Counted from the first letter of the stretch, positions 16,612 to 26,440 are shown. The stretch is DNA of 64,000 nucleotides from JALEFZ01 sp039817415 (GCA_039817415.1 JBCBVV010000012.1:97483-161482), one strand, 5' to 3'. Numbers and translations: made by a program. The notes: generated by a model from the sequence alone, not told the origin.

Positions 16612-18132
16612 TTATGCGTTAGCTTCTTCTAGCATTTTCTGACCGGCTTCGATGGCGTTATCGATGTTTCCTCTCAGGTAGAATGCCTGCTCAGGTAGGT
16701 GATCCAACTCACCGTCGATGATCATGTTGAAGCCTTTGATAGTATCTTCGATAGATACGAATACACCAGGAATACCCGTGAACTGCTCTGCCACGAAGAA
16801 TGGCTGAGATAGGAAGCGCTGTACCTTACGAGCACGTGCTACTGTCAGCTTATCTTCCTCGGAAAGCTCGTCCATACCTAGAATGGCGATGATGTCCTGA
16901 AGTTCTTTGTATTTCTGAAGGATCTTGATCACACGCTGGGCAGCGTCATAATGCTCATCACCTACGATATCAGCCTGAAGAATCTTTGACGTAGAGGTCA
17001 ATGGGTCTACCGCAGGGTAGATACCCAACTGAGAAAGGGCACGAGATAGCTCGGTCGTTGCATCAAGGTGAGCAAAGGTCGTAGCAGGTGCTGGGTCAGT
17101 ATAGTCATCCGCAGGTACATAGATGGCCTGGATAGAAGTAATGGATCCACGCTTGGTAGATGTAATTCTCTCCTGTAGCTCACCCATTTCGGAAGCAAGT
17201 GTAGGCTGGTATCCTACCGCAGATGGCATACGTCCAAGAAGGGCGGATACCTCAGAACCTGCCTGCGTGAAGCGGAAGATATTGTCTACGAATAGAAGAA
17301 CGTCACGTCCTTTGTCGTCGTCTTTTTCTCCATCTCTATAGTATTCGGCAAAGGTAAGACCTGTCAAGGCTACGCGAGCACGTGCACCTGGAGGCTCGTT
17401 CATCTGACCGAATACCATGGTCAACTTAGAGTCTTTCATGCCTTCGTAGTCCACTTTGTCTAGTGGCCATCCCCCTTCTTCCATCTCGTGCATGAAGGTG
17501 TCTCCGTATTTGATTACACCAGCTTCAAGCATCTCACGAAGGATATCGTTTCCTTCACGTGTACGCTCACCTACACCGGCGAATACTGATAATCCATCGT
17601 GTGCCAGGGCGATGTTGTTGATCAACTCCTGGATCAATACTGTCTTTCCTACTCCTGCACCACCAAACAATCCAATTTTACCTCCCTTACGGTAAGGCGC
17701 CAAAAGGTCGATTACCTTGATACCAGTAGCCAGCATCTCGGGTTCTACTGCCAAGTCTGCGAAGGCAGGGGCAGATGCATGAATGGAATAGCGCGTTTCC
17801 GCTTGTGGCTCCTGCAAACCATCGATTGGAGAACCTACTACGTTGAACAAGCGTCCACGTACATTATCACCTACAGGAACGGTAATGGTATTACCCATGT
17901 CCAATACTTCTACACCACGCTGGAGACCTTCAGTGGAGTCCATGGCAATTGCACGTACTCTACCTTCTCCTAGGTGCTGCTGTACCTCCATTACCAATGG
18001 GTTGGTACCTTCGCGTTCAATGACAAGGGCGTTAAGGATGTTAGGAAGGGTAGAGCCTTCTCCTGTGAACTCTACATCTACAACTGGTCCAATGACCTGA
18101 GCAACTTTACCTTTATTCTGGGATTCAGCCAT
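16612..18132 (-). CDS. atpD: F1F0 ATP synthase subunit beta
   Basis: Catalytic subunit of the F1 motor. Walker A GGAGVGKT is at residues 157-164, the catalytic Glu is in GVGERTREGND, and the family signature PAVDPLTSTSK is present. Length 506 aa is normal for Bacteroidota. Only atpD and atpC are here, on the minus strand; the other subunits (a, c, b, delta, alpha, gamma) are elsewhere in the genome, the usual split for the phylum. Confidence 0.98.
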   Translation of the reverse strand: MAESQNKGKVAQVIGPVVDVEFTGEGSTLPNILNALVIEREGTNPLVMEVQQHLGEGRVRAIAMDSTEGLQRGVEVLDMGNTITVPVGDNVRGRLFNVVGSPIDGLQEPQAETRYSIHASAPAFADLAVEPEMLATGIKVIDLLAPYRKGGKIGLFGGAGVGKTVLIQELINNIALAHDGLSVFAGVGERTREGNDILREMLEAGVIKYGDTFMHEMEEGGWPLDKVDYEGMKDSKLTMVFGQMNEPPGARARVALTGLTFAEYYRDGEKDDDKGRDVLLFVDNIFRFTQAGSEVSALLGRMPSAVGYQPTLASEMGELQERITSTKRGSITSIQAIYVPADDYTDPAPATTFAHLDATTELSRALSQLGIYPAVDPLTSTSKILQADIVGDEHYDAAQRVIKILQKYKELQDIIAILGMDELSEEDKLTVARARKVQRFLSQPFFVAEQFTGIPGVFVSIEDTIKGFNMIIDGELDHLPEQAFYLRGNIDNAIEAGQKMLEEANA

Positions 18133-18330
18133 TCTAAATGAGCTTTGAATTTGATGGATGTGTTCCTAATTTTTTAATGGGCGCAAGTTATGCTACACTC
18201 CCCTAATTTACAACACTATACAAGCTAAATTATGTTCAGTTTGGACGATGATTTTTCGCATTTTCTGACACATTGCCACAATTTTTGTGGATAACTTGAA
18301 TTTTTAATCTGGAGACTGAAAATTTACCAC

Positions 18331-18834
18331 ATGGCAAAAATCTCCGCAGGCTTGTTGATGTTCAAAGTCGAAGGGCGGCATCCTTACCTCCTGCTAGTCC
18401 ATCCGGCTGGACCCTATTACCAAGGCAAACATTTGGGAACATGGGGTATCCCCAAAGGTTGGGTCGAAGAAGGAGAAGAACTCCTGGAAACTGCCAAAAG
18501 AGAGTTTGAAGAAGAAACTGGGATCAAACCGCATGGCCCCTTCTTTCCGCTAGAAAGCATCAGGTATGCCAAGCCCAAAACCGTACATGCTTGGGCTTTT
18601 GAAGGAGAATGGGACGAAAAGGAGGGGATTCGCAGCAATACCTTTGAGATGGAATGGCCCCCTAAATCGGGACAAATGATGGAATTCCCAGAGATAGATG
18701 AAGGAAAATGGTTTCATCCCCAACAGATGCAACGTCACATTCACCCCGCTCAATGGCCGCTTATTTTGAGATTGGTGAAAAAACTGGAAATTGAGGGCTT
18801 GATTGATTCTCTCGAATTGCCCGAACATCTATGA
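18331..18834 (+). CDS. NUDIX hydrolase (COG4119-like NTP pyrophosphohydrolase)
   Basis: Hydrolyses a nucleoside diphosphate linked to another group. The Nudix box runs from Gly43 to Ile65 and has all required positions (GWVEEGEE, then KREFEEETGI). The opening SAGLLMF and the block HLGTWGIPKGW are typical of the small COG4119 predicted NTP pyrophosphohydrolases; the substrate is unknown. The stop overlaps the start of the next gene by four bases (ATGA), so the two are translationally coupled. Confidence 0.88.
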   Translation: MAKISAGLLMFKVEGRHPYLLLVHPAGPYYQGKHLGTWGIPKGWVEEGEELLETAKREFEEETGIKPHGPFFPLESIRYAKPKTVHAWAFEGEWDEKEGIRSNTFEMEWPPKSGQMMEFPEIDEGKWFHPQQMQRHIHPAQWPLILRLVKKLEIEGLIDSLELPEHL

Positions 18835-19958
18835 CCATTTACAAAAACCTGACATATCTTGACAAAAACCGTTACGGAGAACCCTTTGACTTGCCTGAAC
18901 CAGACCCTAATCTGGGGCTATGTATTGTGATTCCTATAAGCGAGATGGCTCTAATCGAACGTACTCTGCATTCATTGAATCAACGGTCATCAGGAAATCA
19001 ATCTATTGAAATACTTATTTCAGGGGTAGGAGAAGGGGATCATGATAGCCGTAGACTTGAAGAGTGGAGAAAGGAAAACAACTTTTTGTATCCCATTTAT
19101 ACTTGTTTTAAGTCAGACATCCCTGATAAGCATCTGACCTCGGGCTTGATCCGAAAATTAGCGATGGACGAAGCCCTTGACAGGTTGAAAAGAGTAGAGA
19201 CCAAGCCGGGCTTGATCCTTTCATTGGATGCAGGGGTAGAGGTTCCTGAGAACTTTTATCCGAGGTTAGGAGCCTGTTTTTTCAAAAAGCCCAAGGTAAG
19301 CGGGCTGGGTTTCAACTATCGTCGAGAAGAAGAGTCGCAAAAGGAATTGTATGAACGATTTTTTGTAAAGGCTCTCAAATGGGCTGGCTATCCCAATGCC
19401 TACCTTACGATTGGAAACAACTTCGTTTGTACAGCCCATATCTATGAAAAGGTGTCTGGAATGAACCGAAAGAATCATGACGAGGGATTTTACTTCCAAC
19501 AAAAAATCATTGCTCAATCTCGCTTTAGAACCTGTAGGCACTTGGTATTAAAAAATCCTCGTCCAGATTTGTATTTAGCTGTGAGTGAAAGGAAGGGGTT
19601 CATTCCCTCTCTCCCTGTTTTTGAGGAGTTGAAGAACTTCTTTGCTGCTATTGAAGATATTTTCAAGGGAGTACAGCCTGAAACAGGTCCTGCTATGGCG
19701 TCTTTTATGGTTAAAGAGCAAGCTTGGGAGAAAATCGAAGAGATGAGAGAGTATTCCAATTCTTTAGAAACCTTTCAAAAACGATTCTGGGCTTGGATGA
19801 ATCCCCTGTTAATCAGGAACTTTGTCAAATGGGCCTCTGAACACTATTACGCCTATGAACATGATGTTCAGGTGTGCAATGATTTGCTCGAGCTTTTGGG
19901 AAAGGATAAGGCAGAAGGCTTGTCACCTATATTAGAGATATTCCGTGGATTCAATTGA
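18831..19958 (+). CDS. Glycosyltransferase family 2-like protein
   Basis: Residues about 25-130 look like the start of a GT-A fold: LCIVIPISEMALIERTLHSL with strand-helix-strand pattern, and the metal-site equivalent LSLDAGVEVPENFY is a degenerate DxD. The segment GNNFVCTAHIYEKVSGMN also fits GT2 enzymes that check an acceptor region. There are no membrane segments, and the usual DxD is altered, so it may be a divergent or inactive transferase. Coupled to the NUDIX gene by a 4-base overlap and closed by a 14-bp terminator hairpin. Confidence 0.6.
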   Translation: MTIYKNLTYLDKNRYGEPFDLPEPDPNLGLCIVIPISEMALIERTLHSLNQRSSGNQSIEILISGVGEGDHDSRRLEEWRKENNFLYPIYTCFKSDIPDKHLTSGLIRKLAMDEALDRLKRVETKPGLILSLDAGVEVPENFYPRLGACFFKKPKVSGLGFNYRREEESQKELYERFFVKALKWAGYPNAYLTIGNNFVCTAHIYEKVSGMNRKNHDEGFYFQQKIIAQSRFRTCRHLVLKNPRPDLYLAVSERKGFIPSLPVFEELKNFFAAIEDIFKGVQPETGPAMASFMVKEQAWEKIEEMREYSNSLETFQKRFWAWMNPLLIRNFVKWASEHYYAYEHDVQVCNDLLELLGKDKAEGLSPILEIFRGFN

Positions 19959-19996
19959 GAAAGGGCTTCCATTCAATTCTACAGTACAATAAATAG

Positions 19997-20032
19997 AAGC
20001 GCCTGAAAGAATACTCGATCTTTCAGGCGCTT
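19997..20032. terminator. Bidirectional terminator between convergent genes
   Basis: Perfect 14-bp stem AAGCGCCTGAAAGA (19997-20010)/TCTTTCAGGCGCTT (20019-20032) around 8 bases. It separates the glycosyltransferase-like gene from the convergent M42 peptidase gene. Confidence 0.85.
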
Positions 20033-20072
20033 TCTTGTGTTCTGCTCATAGGGCAGAATCGGGGATTTGGTC

Positions 20073-21161
20073 TTAGGTAAAATACCTGAAATCATGTCCA
20101 TCTTCGATTTTCTGCAAACTGTGATAGATCAGGTCAATCACACCCATGACATCATTTTTATGGGCACTTTCTACGGTGGTATGCATGTATCTCAAAGGAA
20201 GAGAAATTAAGACAGAAGGAACCCCCATATTTGAATAGGCGAATGCATCTGTATCCGTTCCCGTGGAACGAGAAGCGGTCTCTCTTTGGTAAGCAATGTC
20301 TTGTTCTGCAGCTGTATCACGAATCAGTTTTAACAACTTATTGTGTACAGCCGGTCCAACAGTCATTGAAGGTCCCTTGCCTGATTTTACATCTCCATAC
20401 GAGATTTTATCAATCATAGGCGTGCCTGTATCGTGGGTTACATCCGTAACAATGGCCACATCAGGCTGGATGCGTTCGGCAACCATTTGAGCCCCTCTCA
20501 AGCCGATCTCCTCCTGAACAGCATTGACTATGTACAAGGCAAAGGGAAGCTTGATGTTATTTTCATGTAGTCTTCGCGCGACCTCCGCAATCATGAAACC
20601 TCCCATTCGGTTATCAAGTGCACGACCTACAAAATATTTGTCATTCAGGGTCATGAAGGTGTCCTCAAAGGTAACTACATCTCCTACCTGCACCCCAAGG
20701 GCTAGTACTTCCTTTTTGGATTGACATCCACAGTCAAGGAAGATATTTTTCATCGTAGGAGACTGTTCTTTACCCGCCTTACGCGTGTGAATCGCTGGCC
20801 ATCCGAAAACAGCCTTGACAATTCCCTTATCTGTATGGATGTTGACACGCTTGGATGGTGCGATCTGATGGTCAGATCCTCCATTTCGAGAAAGATAGAT
20901 GAAGCCGTCCTCGTTGATATAGTTGATAAACCATGAGATTTCATCTGCATGGGCTTCGATGACAACCTTGTAGGGAGCGGAAGGGTTGATTACACCATAG
21001 GTGGTCCCGTAGGCATCTACATGATATTCATCTATGTACGGTTTGATGTAATCCAGCCACAACTTTTGTCCACTGGATTCAAAACCGGTGGGGGAAGCAT
21101 TGTTGTGATAGCGCTCCATAAATTCAAGAGCACTTTGATCAAATACAGCCAGATCGCTCAT
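20073..21161 (-). CDS. M42 family metallopeptidase (glutamyl/leucyl-type aminopeptidase)
   Basis: Cytoplasmic zinc or cobalt aminopeptidase, likely a tetrahedral dodecamer that trims peptides. The expected metal ligands and catalytic residues are visible: His71 and Asp73 in EAHADE, Asp183 in ALDNRMGG, Glu217/Glu218 in VQEEIG, Asp240 in IVTDVTHDTGTP and His327 in RYMHTTVESA. Length 362 aa is standard. No signal peptide. Confidence 0.93.
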   Translation of the reverse strand: MSDLAVFDQSALEFMERYHNNASPTGFESSGQKLWLDYIKPYIDEYHVDAYGTTYGVINPSAPYKVVIEAHADEISWFINYINEDGFIYLSRNGGSDHQIAPSKRVNIHTDKGIVKAVFGWPAIHTRKAGKEQSPTMKNIFLDCGCQSKKEVLALGVQVGDVVTFEDTFMTLNDKYFVGRALDNRMGGFMIAEVARRLHENNIKLPFALYIVNAVQEEIGLRGAQMVAERIQPDVAIVTDVTHDTGTPMIDKISYGDVKSGKGPSMTVGPAVHNKLLKLIRDTAAEQDIAYQRETASRSTGTDTDAFAYSNMGVPSVLISLPLRYMHTTVESAHKNDVMGVIDLIYHSLQKIEDGHDFRYFT

Positions 21162-21211
21162 AGATGCTAGATAATTGTTATGTTTACAAAAACAGAATTG
21201 CTGACAAAGCT

Positions 21212-21778
21212 ATGAAAATCAATTATTTCAGGACAAAAGTATCCCGAATTATTTTTAGAGGAATGACAATTGCCATGATGTTGACTGTCTTTCCCCTTAT
21301 TCCATCAGCCTGCGCCCAATCCAAAACCAAGATGGTAGAGAGTTCTGCCTATGACCTCACACTAAAAGGACTCTTGTCCCATTCTGTAAAAGAAGTGTCA
21401 GTCTATGAGATTGAGACCCCTTCATCCTACCAATTATTGGACACCAGAGAAAAGAACGAATTTGAGGTCAGTCATATTGAAGGAGCGAACTGGATAGGCT
21501 ATGATGATTTTGATATGGAGCGAATTGAATCACTTGATTTAGATAAAGACCAGCCTGTATTGCTCTATTGCTCAGTGGGGTATCGATCAGAAAAAATTGG
21601 AGAGAAGTTAAAAGCAGCGGGTTACAAAAATGTACAAAATCTGTACGGCGGGATTTTTGAATGGACCAATGCAGGAAAACCATTGGTCAACAAAGAGGGC
21701 CAACCCACTAAAAAAGTACATGCCTTTGATAAAGTTTGGGGCGTTTGGGTTACCAAGGGGGAAAAGGTATACCGGTAA
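21212..21778 (+). CDS. Exported rhodanese-like domain protein
   Basis: A signal sequence ending PSACAQS (possibly lipidated, though the -3 Pro is a poor lipobox) precedes a single rhodanese domain: YQLLDTREKNEFEVSHIEGA and the active-site loop YCSVGYRSEKIG with its Cys. It could move sulfane sulfur in the periplasm, or simply bind a ligand. The frame is open upstream to 21164, only two bases from the divergent M42 gene; the ATG at 21212 (MKINYFRT) or at 21263 leaves room for promoters and is more plausible. Confidence 0.82.
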   Translation: MKINYFRTKVSRIIFRGMTIAMMLTVFPLIPSACAQSKTKMVESSAYDLTLKGLLSHSVKEVSVYEIETPSSYQLLDTREKNEFEVSHIEGANWIGYDDFDMERIESLDLDKDQPVLLYCSVGYRSEKIGEKLKAAGYKNVQNLYGGIFEWTNAGKPLVNKEGQPTKKVHAFDKVWGVWVTKGEKVYR

Positions 21779-21965
21779 ATTATTCTTGTTCAGGGATAAA
21801 ATGACCATAAAGCACAGTAGGCCAGCTCTCACATCAGTTCTCTCTTCGAAGGGGAAGGAAATCCTTTCTATATAGGTCTGCCGCAGAAAATAAAGTCAAG
21901 GACCACTTTCATTTGAAGAAGATTTTCATCACCTTTGCACTCCAATTTCATTTATATTATCAGTT

Positions 21966-22160
21966 ATGCCTAAGAAGAAATCTAATTCAGGGGCCAACAA
22001 GCGTTTCAAATTAACCGCCTCTGGGAAGATTCGCAGGAAGCATGCATACCACAATCACATCCTGACGAAGAAGTCCAAGAAACGTAAGAAGCGCCTTAAG
22101 AAGTATGGCTTTGTCTTTGACGGAGACAAGCCCCGTATCGAGGCCATGCTGAACAAATAA
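21966..22160 (+). CDS. rpmI: 50S ribosomal protein L35
   Basis: MPKKKSNSGANKRFKLTASG and the basic C-terminal half are canonical L35; 64 aa is the normal length. It is cotranscribed with rplT 25 bases downstream. A near-consensus -7 element (CACCTTTG, 21930-21937, one mismatch) lies 28 bases before the start. The infC gene, which usually precedes rpmI, is not upstream; an exported rhodanese gene is there instead. Confidence 0.96.
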   Translation: MPKKKSNSGANKRFKLTASGKIRRKHAYHNHILTKKSKKRKKRLKKYGFVFDGDKPRIEAMLNK

Positions 22161-22185
22161 TTTTTACCCTTAACAAGAAGAAAAA

Positions 22186-22530
22186 ATGCCACGTTCAGTA
22201 AACTCTGTTGCTTCAAGAGCGAGAAGAAAGCGCATGATGAAGTTTGCCAAGGGCTACTTCGGGCGCAAGAAAAACGTTTGGACTGTTGCCAAAAACCAGA
22301 TCGAAAAGAGCTGGTTGTATGCTTACAGAGATCGTAAGCAAAGAAAGCGTCAGTTCCGTCGTCTATGGATTCAGCGTATCAATGCAGGTGCACGTCAGCA
22401 CGGAATGAGCTACTCTGTATTCATGGGTAAAATCCACGCAAATGATGTAGAACTAAACCGTAAGGTGTTGGCTGATTTGGCCATGAACCACCCTGAAGCA
22501 TTCAAGGCAGTTGTGGATGCGGTTAAGTAA
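22186..22530 (+). CDS. rplT: 50S ribosomal protein L20
   Basis: MPRSVNSVASRARRKRMMKF, the basic N-terminal arm and the conserved RINAGARQHGMSYSVFM identify L20, an early 23S rRNA-binding assembly protein. 114 aa is standard. Second gene of the rpmI-rplT operon, closed by a strong terminator. Confidence 0.97.
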   Translation: MPRSVNSVASRARRKRMMKFAKGYFGRKKNVWTVAKNQIEKSWLYAYRDRKQRKRQFRRLWIQRINAGARQHGMSYSVFMGKIHANDVELNRKVLADLAMNHPEAFKAVVDAVK

Positions 22531-22546
22531 ACCCTATAGAACATAA

Positions 22547-22581
22547 TAAAAAAAGCTGCTTCATGTGAAGCAGCTTTTTTT
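22547..22581. terminator. Bidirectional terminator after rplT
   Basis: AAAAAAGCTGCTTC and GAAGCAGCTTTTTT pair around ATGT. T tracts exist on both strands, so it ends rplT from the left and the lipoprotein gene (22604) from the right. Confidence 0.93.
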
Positions 22582-22603
22582 ATGTCCTGAACTCTCATTC
22601 AGC

Positions 22604-24382
22604 TTATTGACTATTCAGCTTTTTCACTCCATTAGGCTGAAATTGACCTATGTTAACAGCTTGATTGATCTGTTGTGAGCTGAAATTATAATCCGTATGT
22701 AAGCTGCTAAAGTTTGTCGCTCCCCTCAAGTAGGTATCTACCGTAAATCCCAAGGAAGGATCATACTTATCCAATTGGGTCAAGATATATTTTCCCATGT
22801 CGTAACCTTGGATTACCCATTCAGAAGGAGGATAGTGGTATTCCTTCATATACTCCTGTTTGATGCGTGTATGTTCTTTAGAGGAAGGATCATCCAAATG
22901 AGAGGTCGAAAAGATAAGTTGATAGCTTTCTTTGATGTCTCTTGGGATGGCTTTGTAGCGAGATTTAAAGTGTGGGGACCCTAGGATCGGCAATTCCTTG
23001 TTCTTTTGTTTTAGGATATTGACAATCAATCCCGCAGCCTCTTCATTTCCCATTACAGGAATATATACCCCTGCAGAGTCATCCTCAACCTCTCCTACCA
23101 ACTTACTGATCTGCTTCACGGTCTCCTTGGTGTAGTTGGTGATGAAGGTTAGGGAATCAACCTGTCCACCCATACCTGTAAAGGTATTCGCGAAGCCTTC
23201 TGCAAGTGAACGAGTGGCTGTACTTCCATCTTGGAACATGTAGATATGCTTCAAACCCAAGTCGTTGAAGGCATATTCTGCCATTTTCTGACCATGAACC
23301 CTAGAAGATGGGTGGGCAAGAAAGGTATATTGCTTATCCGTTACCAATTCCTCTGCTGGGGAAATCGGGATGATCATAGGAACCCCTCTGTCCTCTGCCC
23401 ATTCTGAAAGAATCCTAGATTGTGCATTATAGATTGCGCCAATCACAGCTCTTGGGGCAATTCTATCCAAGCGAGTAGTTAAAGCACGTGTCATACCTGT
23501 ATCTCTACGAGTATCAAGAACTTCTACATAAATGTTCTTCCCAGTATTGGCTTCGAACTCATTGACGGCCATATTGAATCCTTGGTAGAACTCTAATCCC
23601 AGTTTTACTTTTCCAGGAATCCTAACGGAAAATGGATTGGCCTCATCGTTGTAGAAGGGAAGGGCTACAGCCAACTTGATGATATTCGGTTCGAACATTT
23701 CAATTGTACTTTCCTTCTCATTCTCTCCTGTCATTTTTTTGAGGTAATCGCTTGATTTACCACCAGCTAATTTGAAGGTTTCGTAGGTCTTTTTCGCCTC
23801 CTCTGCCTTTCCCTCTTGCAGTAATTTGAATACCTCCGCCTCTTTGAAGTTGGTTCTTAAGTTTTTGGGAACTCTTCTTTCAAGCCCTTTTAGTTGCTCC
23901 AGGGTAAAGGTGGAGAAGAATGCTTTTTGAACTTGTGCCAACGCATCTCTTTTGGTACGTGTCTGCGAGGCATTTTCGGAAAGGTCCATCATGGTCATGA
24001 TGCCTTTCTGTTTCTCATTGATTCTGCGATCTCCTAATTGGATTAGGGCTATATGGTAATTTGCATCATCTATATAACGAGACCTAGGATACTCACTTTT
24101 CAGCCGTGAGAACCGTGATTTAGCTACATTATCTAGGCCTGCATAATAGGCAGAAAGCCCTGTTAGGTAAATAGCCACCGTGGTGGATTTATGGTATTCA
24201 GTGCCAATGGCCTGGTCAAATTTATCCATGGCATCCTGATAGCTTTCTGCTCTCAAAAGTCGTAGCCCAGAGGCCAAATATTCCTCAGCCTCCTTGTTTA
24301 CATTTACTTGTTGGGCCTTTCGGAATAGGCTACAAGAGGTAAGCGTAAGAGAAAGCAATAGGTATATGAGAATCTTTTTCAT
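22604..24382 (-). CDS. TPR plus type-1 periplasmic-binding lipoprotein (LpoA-like layout), copy 2
   Basis: A lipoprotein (lipobox LTSC, Cys17) with an N-terminal tetratricopeptide-like helical part (about 25-230; AEEYLASGLRLLRAESYQDA, YLTGLSAYYAGLDNVAKSRF) and a C-terminal type-1 periplasmic binding domain (about 235-585; KLAVALPFYND, DTRRDTGMTRALTTRL, HPSSRVHGQKMAEYAF, ESYQLIFSTSHLDD). This layout is that of LpoA-type activators of penicillin-binding proteins and of ABC-type amino-acid binding proteins. The gene is the second member of a tandem pair with 24425-26263. No ABC transporter gene is adjacent, which favours an envelope sensor or regulator role. Confidence 0.75.
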   Translation of the reverse strand: MKKILIYLLLSLTLTSCSLFRKAQQVNVNKEAEEYLASGLRLLRAESYQDAMDKFDQAIGTEYHKSTTVAIYLTGLSAYYAGLDNVAKSRFSRLKSEYPRSRYIDDANYHIALIQLGDRRINEKQKGIMTMMDLSENASQTRTKRDALAQVQKAFFSTFTLEQLKGLERRVPKNLRTNFKEAEVFKLLQEGKAEEAKKTYETFKLAGGKSSDYLKKMTGENEKESTIEMFEPNIIKLAVALPFYNDEANPFSVRIPGKVKLGLEFYQGFNMAVNEFEANTGKNIYVEVLDTRRDTGMTRALTTRLDRIAPRAVIGAIYNAQSRILSEWAEDRGVPMIIPISPAEELVTDKQYTFLAHPSSRVHGQKMAEYAFNDLGLKHIYMFQDGSTATRSLAEGFANTFTGMGGQVDSLTFITNYTKETVKQISKLVGEVEDDSAGVYIPVMGNEEAAGLIVNILKQKNKELPILGSPHFKSRYKAIPRDIKESYQLIFSTSHLDDPSSKEHTRIKQEYMKEYHYPPSEWVIQGYDMGKYILTQLDKYDPSLGFTVDTYLRGATNFSSLHTDYNFSSQQINQAVNIGQFQPNGVKKLNSQ

Positions 24383-24424
24383 ATCAAGCCTAAGGGCTGT
24401 TTGATGTGTAGTAGGGAAAATCCC

Positions 24425-26263
24425 TTAATCGTTAAATTGAAACAAAGGTTGAATCGCCAATTTTTCAACACAGTTCAAGCATTCGATACCATCCTCTGAG
24501 TATTGAAGGATGTTGACTGATTGATTGACTTGCCCTCCTCTAAAGTCCAAGTTGAGATGGAGTCCATAAAAGGGAGCGTGATTCTTGATAAAATTAGCCA
24601 GAGTCGTTCCTTCCTGATGAGGATATTGCTCAATGATTTCCATGAGATATAGCCCCATATCATATCCTTGGACGGCGTAATTGCTCGGAGGATACTGGTA
24701 ATTTTTCAGATACTGGCGGTAGAAGTTTTGGTACTCTGGTTCCATCTCATCTACATAATAGCTGGTGCTACATAATAATTTATAGCCGTCCTTTAATTCG
24801 CGGTCAATGGTATTGTATCGATTCCACCAGTGAGGACCTCCCATGGCCTGCGCCTTCATGTTCAAGGCTTTCATTTGGCTGAGGATCAAACCGGCACTTT
24901 CTTGGTTGCCTTGAATGGGAATATAAACGCCATCAATTCCAGCTCTTTTCAGCTTTTTAACTTCCTTGACAATTTTCTTGGCGATGGTTTTGTCATATCC
25001 TGCGGGAATTTTTACATCAACTACTGTTCCACCCAGGGTTTTGAAGTTCTCCGTAAAGGCGTATGCCAACTGCTCCGTCGCGTTGTTGCCATCTCTGAAT
25101 ACAGCTACTTTGTTCAGGTGTTTCATGTGTCTGGCAAAGACGGACATATTCATCCCGTGCTCTCTGGCAGAAGGATGGGCTACAAATACCTGAGATTTGT
25201 TTACAGCAAGTGAAACAGAGGGGCTTAGGGGAACCATTTGTGCGGTAAGGCTTTCTTCTGCCCATTCCCCAATCATGCGAGACTGCTTATTGAAAATATC
25301 TCCCAAAACCAGGTCAGGCTTCAACACATCCAGCCTGTTGATGACCTGTTCGGTTGTCATGGAGTCTCTTCTTGAATCCAAGACTTCTACATAGACCTTG
25401 TTAGAGTCTACCCGAATGTATTGTTCAATCCCAAGCTTAAGTCCTTCTACATAATCCAGTGGAAGTACTTTAGCACGAGGAATTTTGGTACTATCTAGCC
25501 ATACTTGATCCCAGTCAGCTGGGATCACAACGGCTACCTTGAAAATTCCTGGATCAACATACTTGATCTTGGTTGGCTTGCGAAGCATCTCCTCAATGAA
25601 GGGAGAAACATAATTATACTTTCTTCTGAAAAAGTTATACATCTTTCTGGCCTCACCTTTATCCTCATTTTGAAAATGTTGATAGGCCAATGCATCCAAG
25701 ACGAACAGTTTTTCCTGATCAGGAATTCGTTGGATGATGTATTCAAGGCGCTGCACATCTGTTTCGTAAAACATATAATGCTGGAGTGCAGTCTGCGCGT
25801 CGTTTTGTAGGAAGGTATTTTTTGAATGTTCTCTGATATCCATCAACTTCTCAAAGGCTATCAGGCTGGTTGTATCTTCCCAGGAAGTAAGTTGTATCCT
25901 GGAAAGATGGTATTCACAGTTTTCGAGGTAATTGGATTTTGGATATTGGCTTAAGAATTCATTAAAGATCAATTCAGCCTCCAACATATTGTTCTCCTGA
26001 TAAGCAGAAAGGCCCCAAAGGTAAAGGGCTGTAGAACTTAATTGGTGAGCTGGGCGGTTATAAGCGGCTTTAAATGCATCTAGTGCCAATTCTGGATTTC
26101 CAACTTCGAGATAATATTTCCCCTGATCGACATAATTTAAGGCTACCGAATCCATGGGAAGTTGGCTCCTTCCTATTTGGGCACATAAGACATTGACACC
26201 CAAACTAAACCAAATCAGGCTTAATAGGAGGACGGGTTGAGTGTTGCGTTGTTTCATTAACAT
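24425..26263 (-). CDS. TPR plus type-1 periplasmic-binding exported protein, copy 1
   Basis: Paralogue of the next gene, sharing the same order of parts and many segments: LYLWGLSAYQENNMLEAE, VEVLDSRRDSMTTEQVINRL, AHPSAREHGMNMSVFA, YPPSNYAVQGYDMGLYL and the ending VNQSVNILQYSEDG. The N-terminus is a cleavable signal peptide ending VLCAQ rather than a lipobox, so it should be free in the periplasm while its paralogue is lipid-anchored. Start is the Met at 26263 or the Met two codons later. Forty-two bases separate the two genes, so they are probably one operon. Confidence 0.72.
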   Translation of the reverse strand: MLMKQRNTQPVLLLSLIWFSLGVNVLCAQIGRSQLPMDSVALNYVDQGKYYLEVGNPELALDAFKAAYNRPAHQLSSTALYLWGLSAYQENNMLEAELIFNEFLSQYPKSNYLENCEYHLSRIQLTSWEDTTSLIAFEKLMDIREHSKNTFLQNDAQTALQHYMFYETDVQRLEYIIQRIPDQEKLFVLDALAYQHFQNEDKGEARKMYNFFRRKYNYVSPFIEEMLRKPTKIKYVDPGIFKVAVVIPADWDQVWLDSTKIPRAKVLPLDYVEGLKLGIEQYIRVDSNKVYVEVLDSRRDSMTTEQVINRLDVLKPDLVLGDIFNKQSRMIGEWAEESLTAQMVPLSPSVSLAVNKSQVFVAHPSAREHGMNMSVFARHMKHLNKVAVFRDGNNATEQLAYAFTENFKTLGGTVVDVKIPAGYDKTIAKKIVKEVKKLKRAGIDGVYIPIQGNQESAGLILSQMKALNMKAQAMGGPHWWNRYNTIDRELKDGYKLLCSTSYYVDEMEPEYQNFYRQYLKNYQYPPSNYAVQGYDMGLYLMEIIEQYPHQEGTTLANFIKNHAPFYGLHLNLDFRGGQVNQSVNILQYSEDGIECLNCVEKLAIQPLFQFND

Positions 26264-26440
26264 AGAGTTGGTTCTGAAATTCTAACGGGCTGAATTAGAG
26301 TTTCATGTTTATGCAAGGTAGAAATCTGTGGGATTCTTCGTAATATTTAACGCATATATTTTTCTTTATATGCTAACTGCTATTTCACAACGGCAGCCTG
26401 TTCAAATGTATGATAAATCCTGTTCTTTTCTACAAACTAC

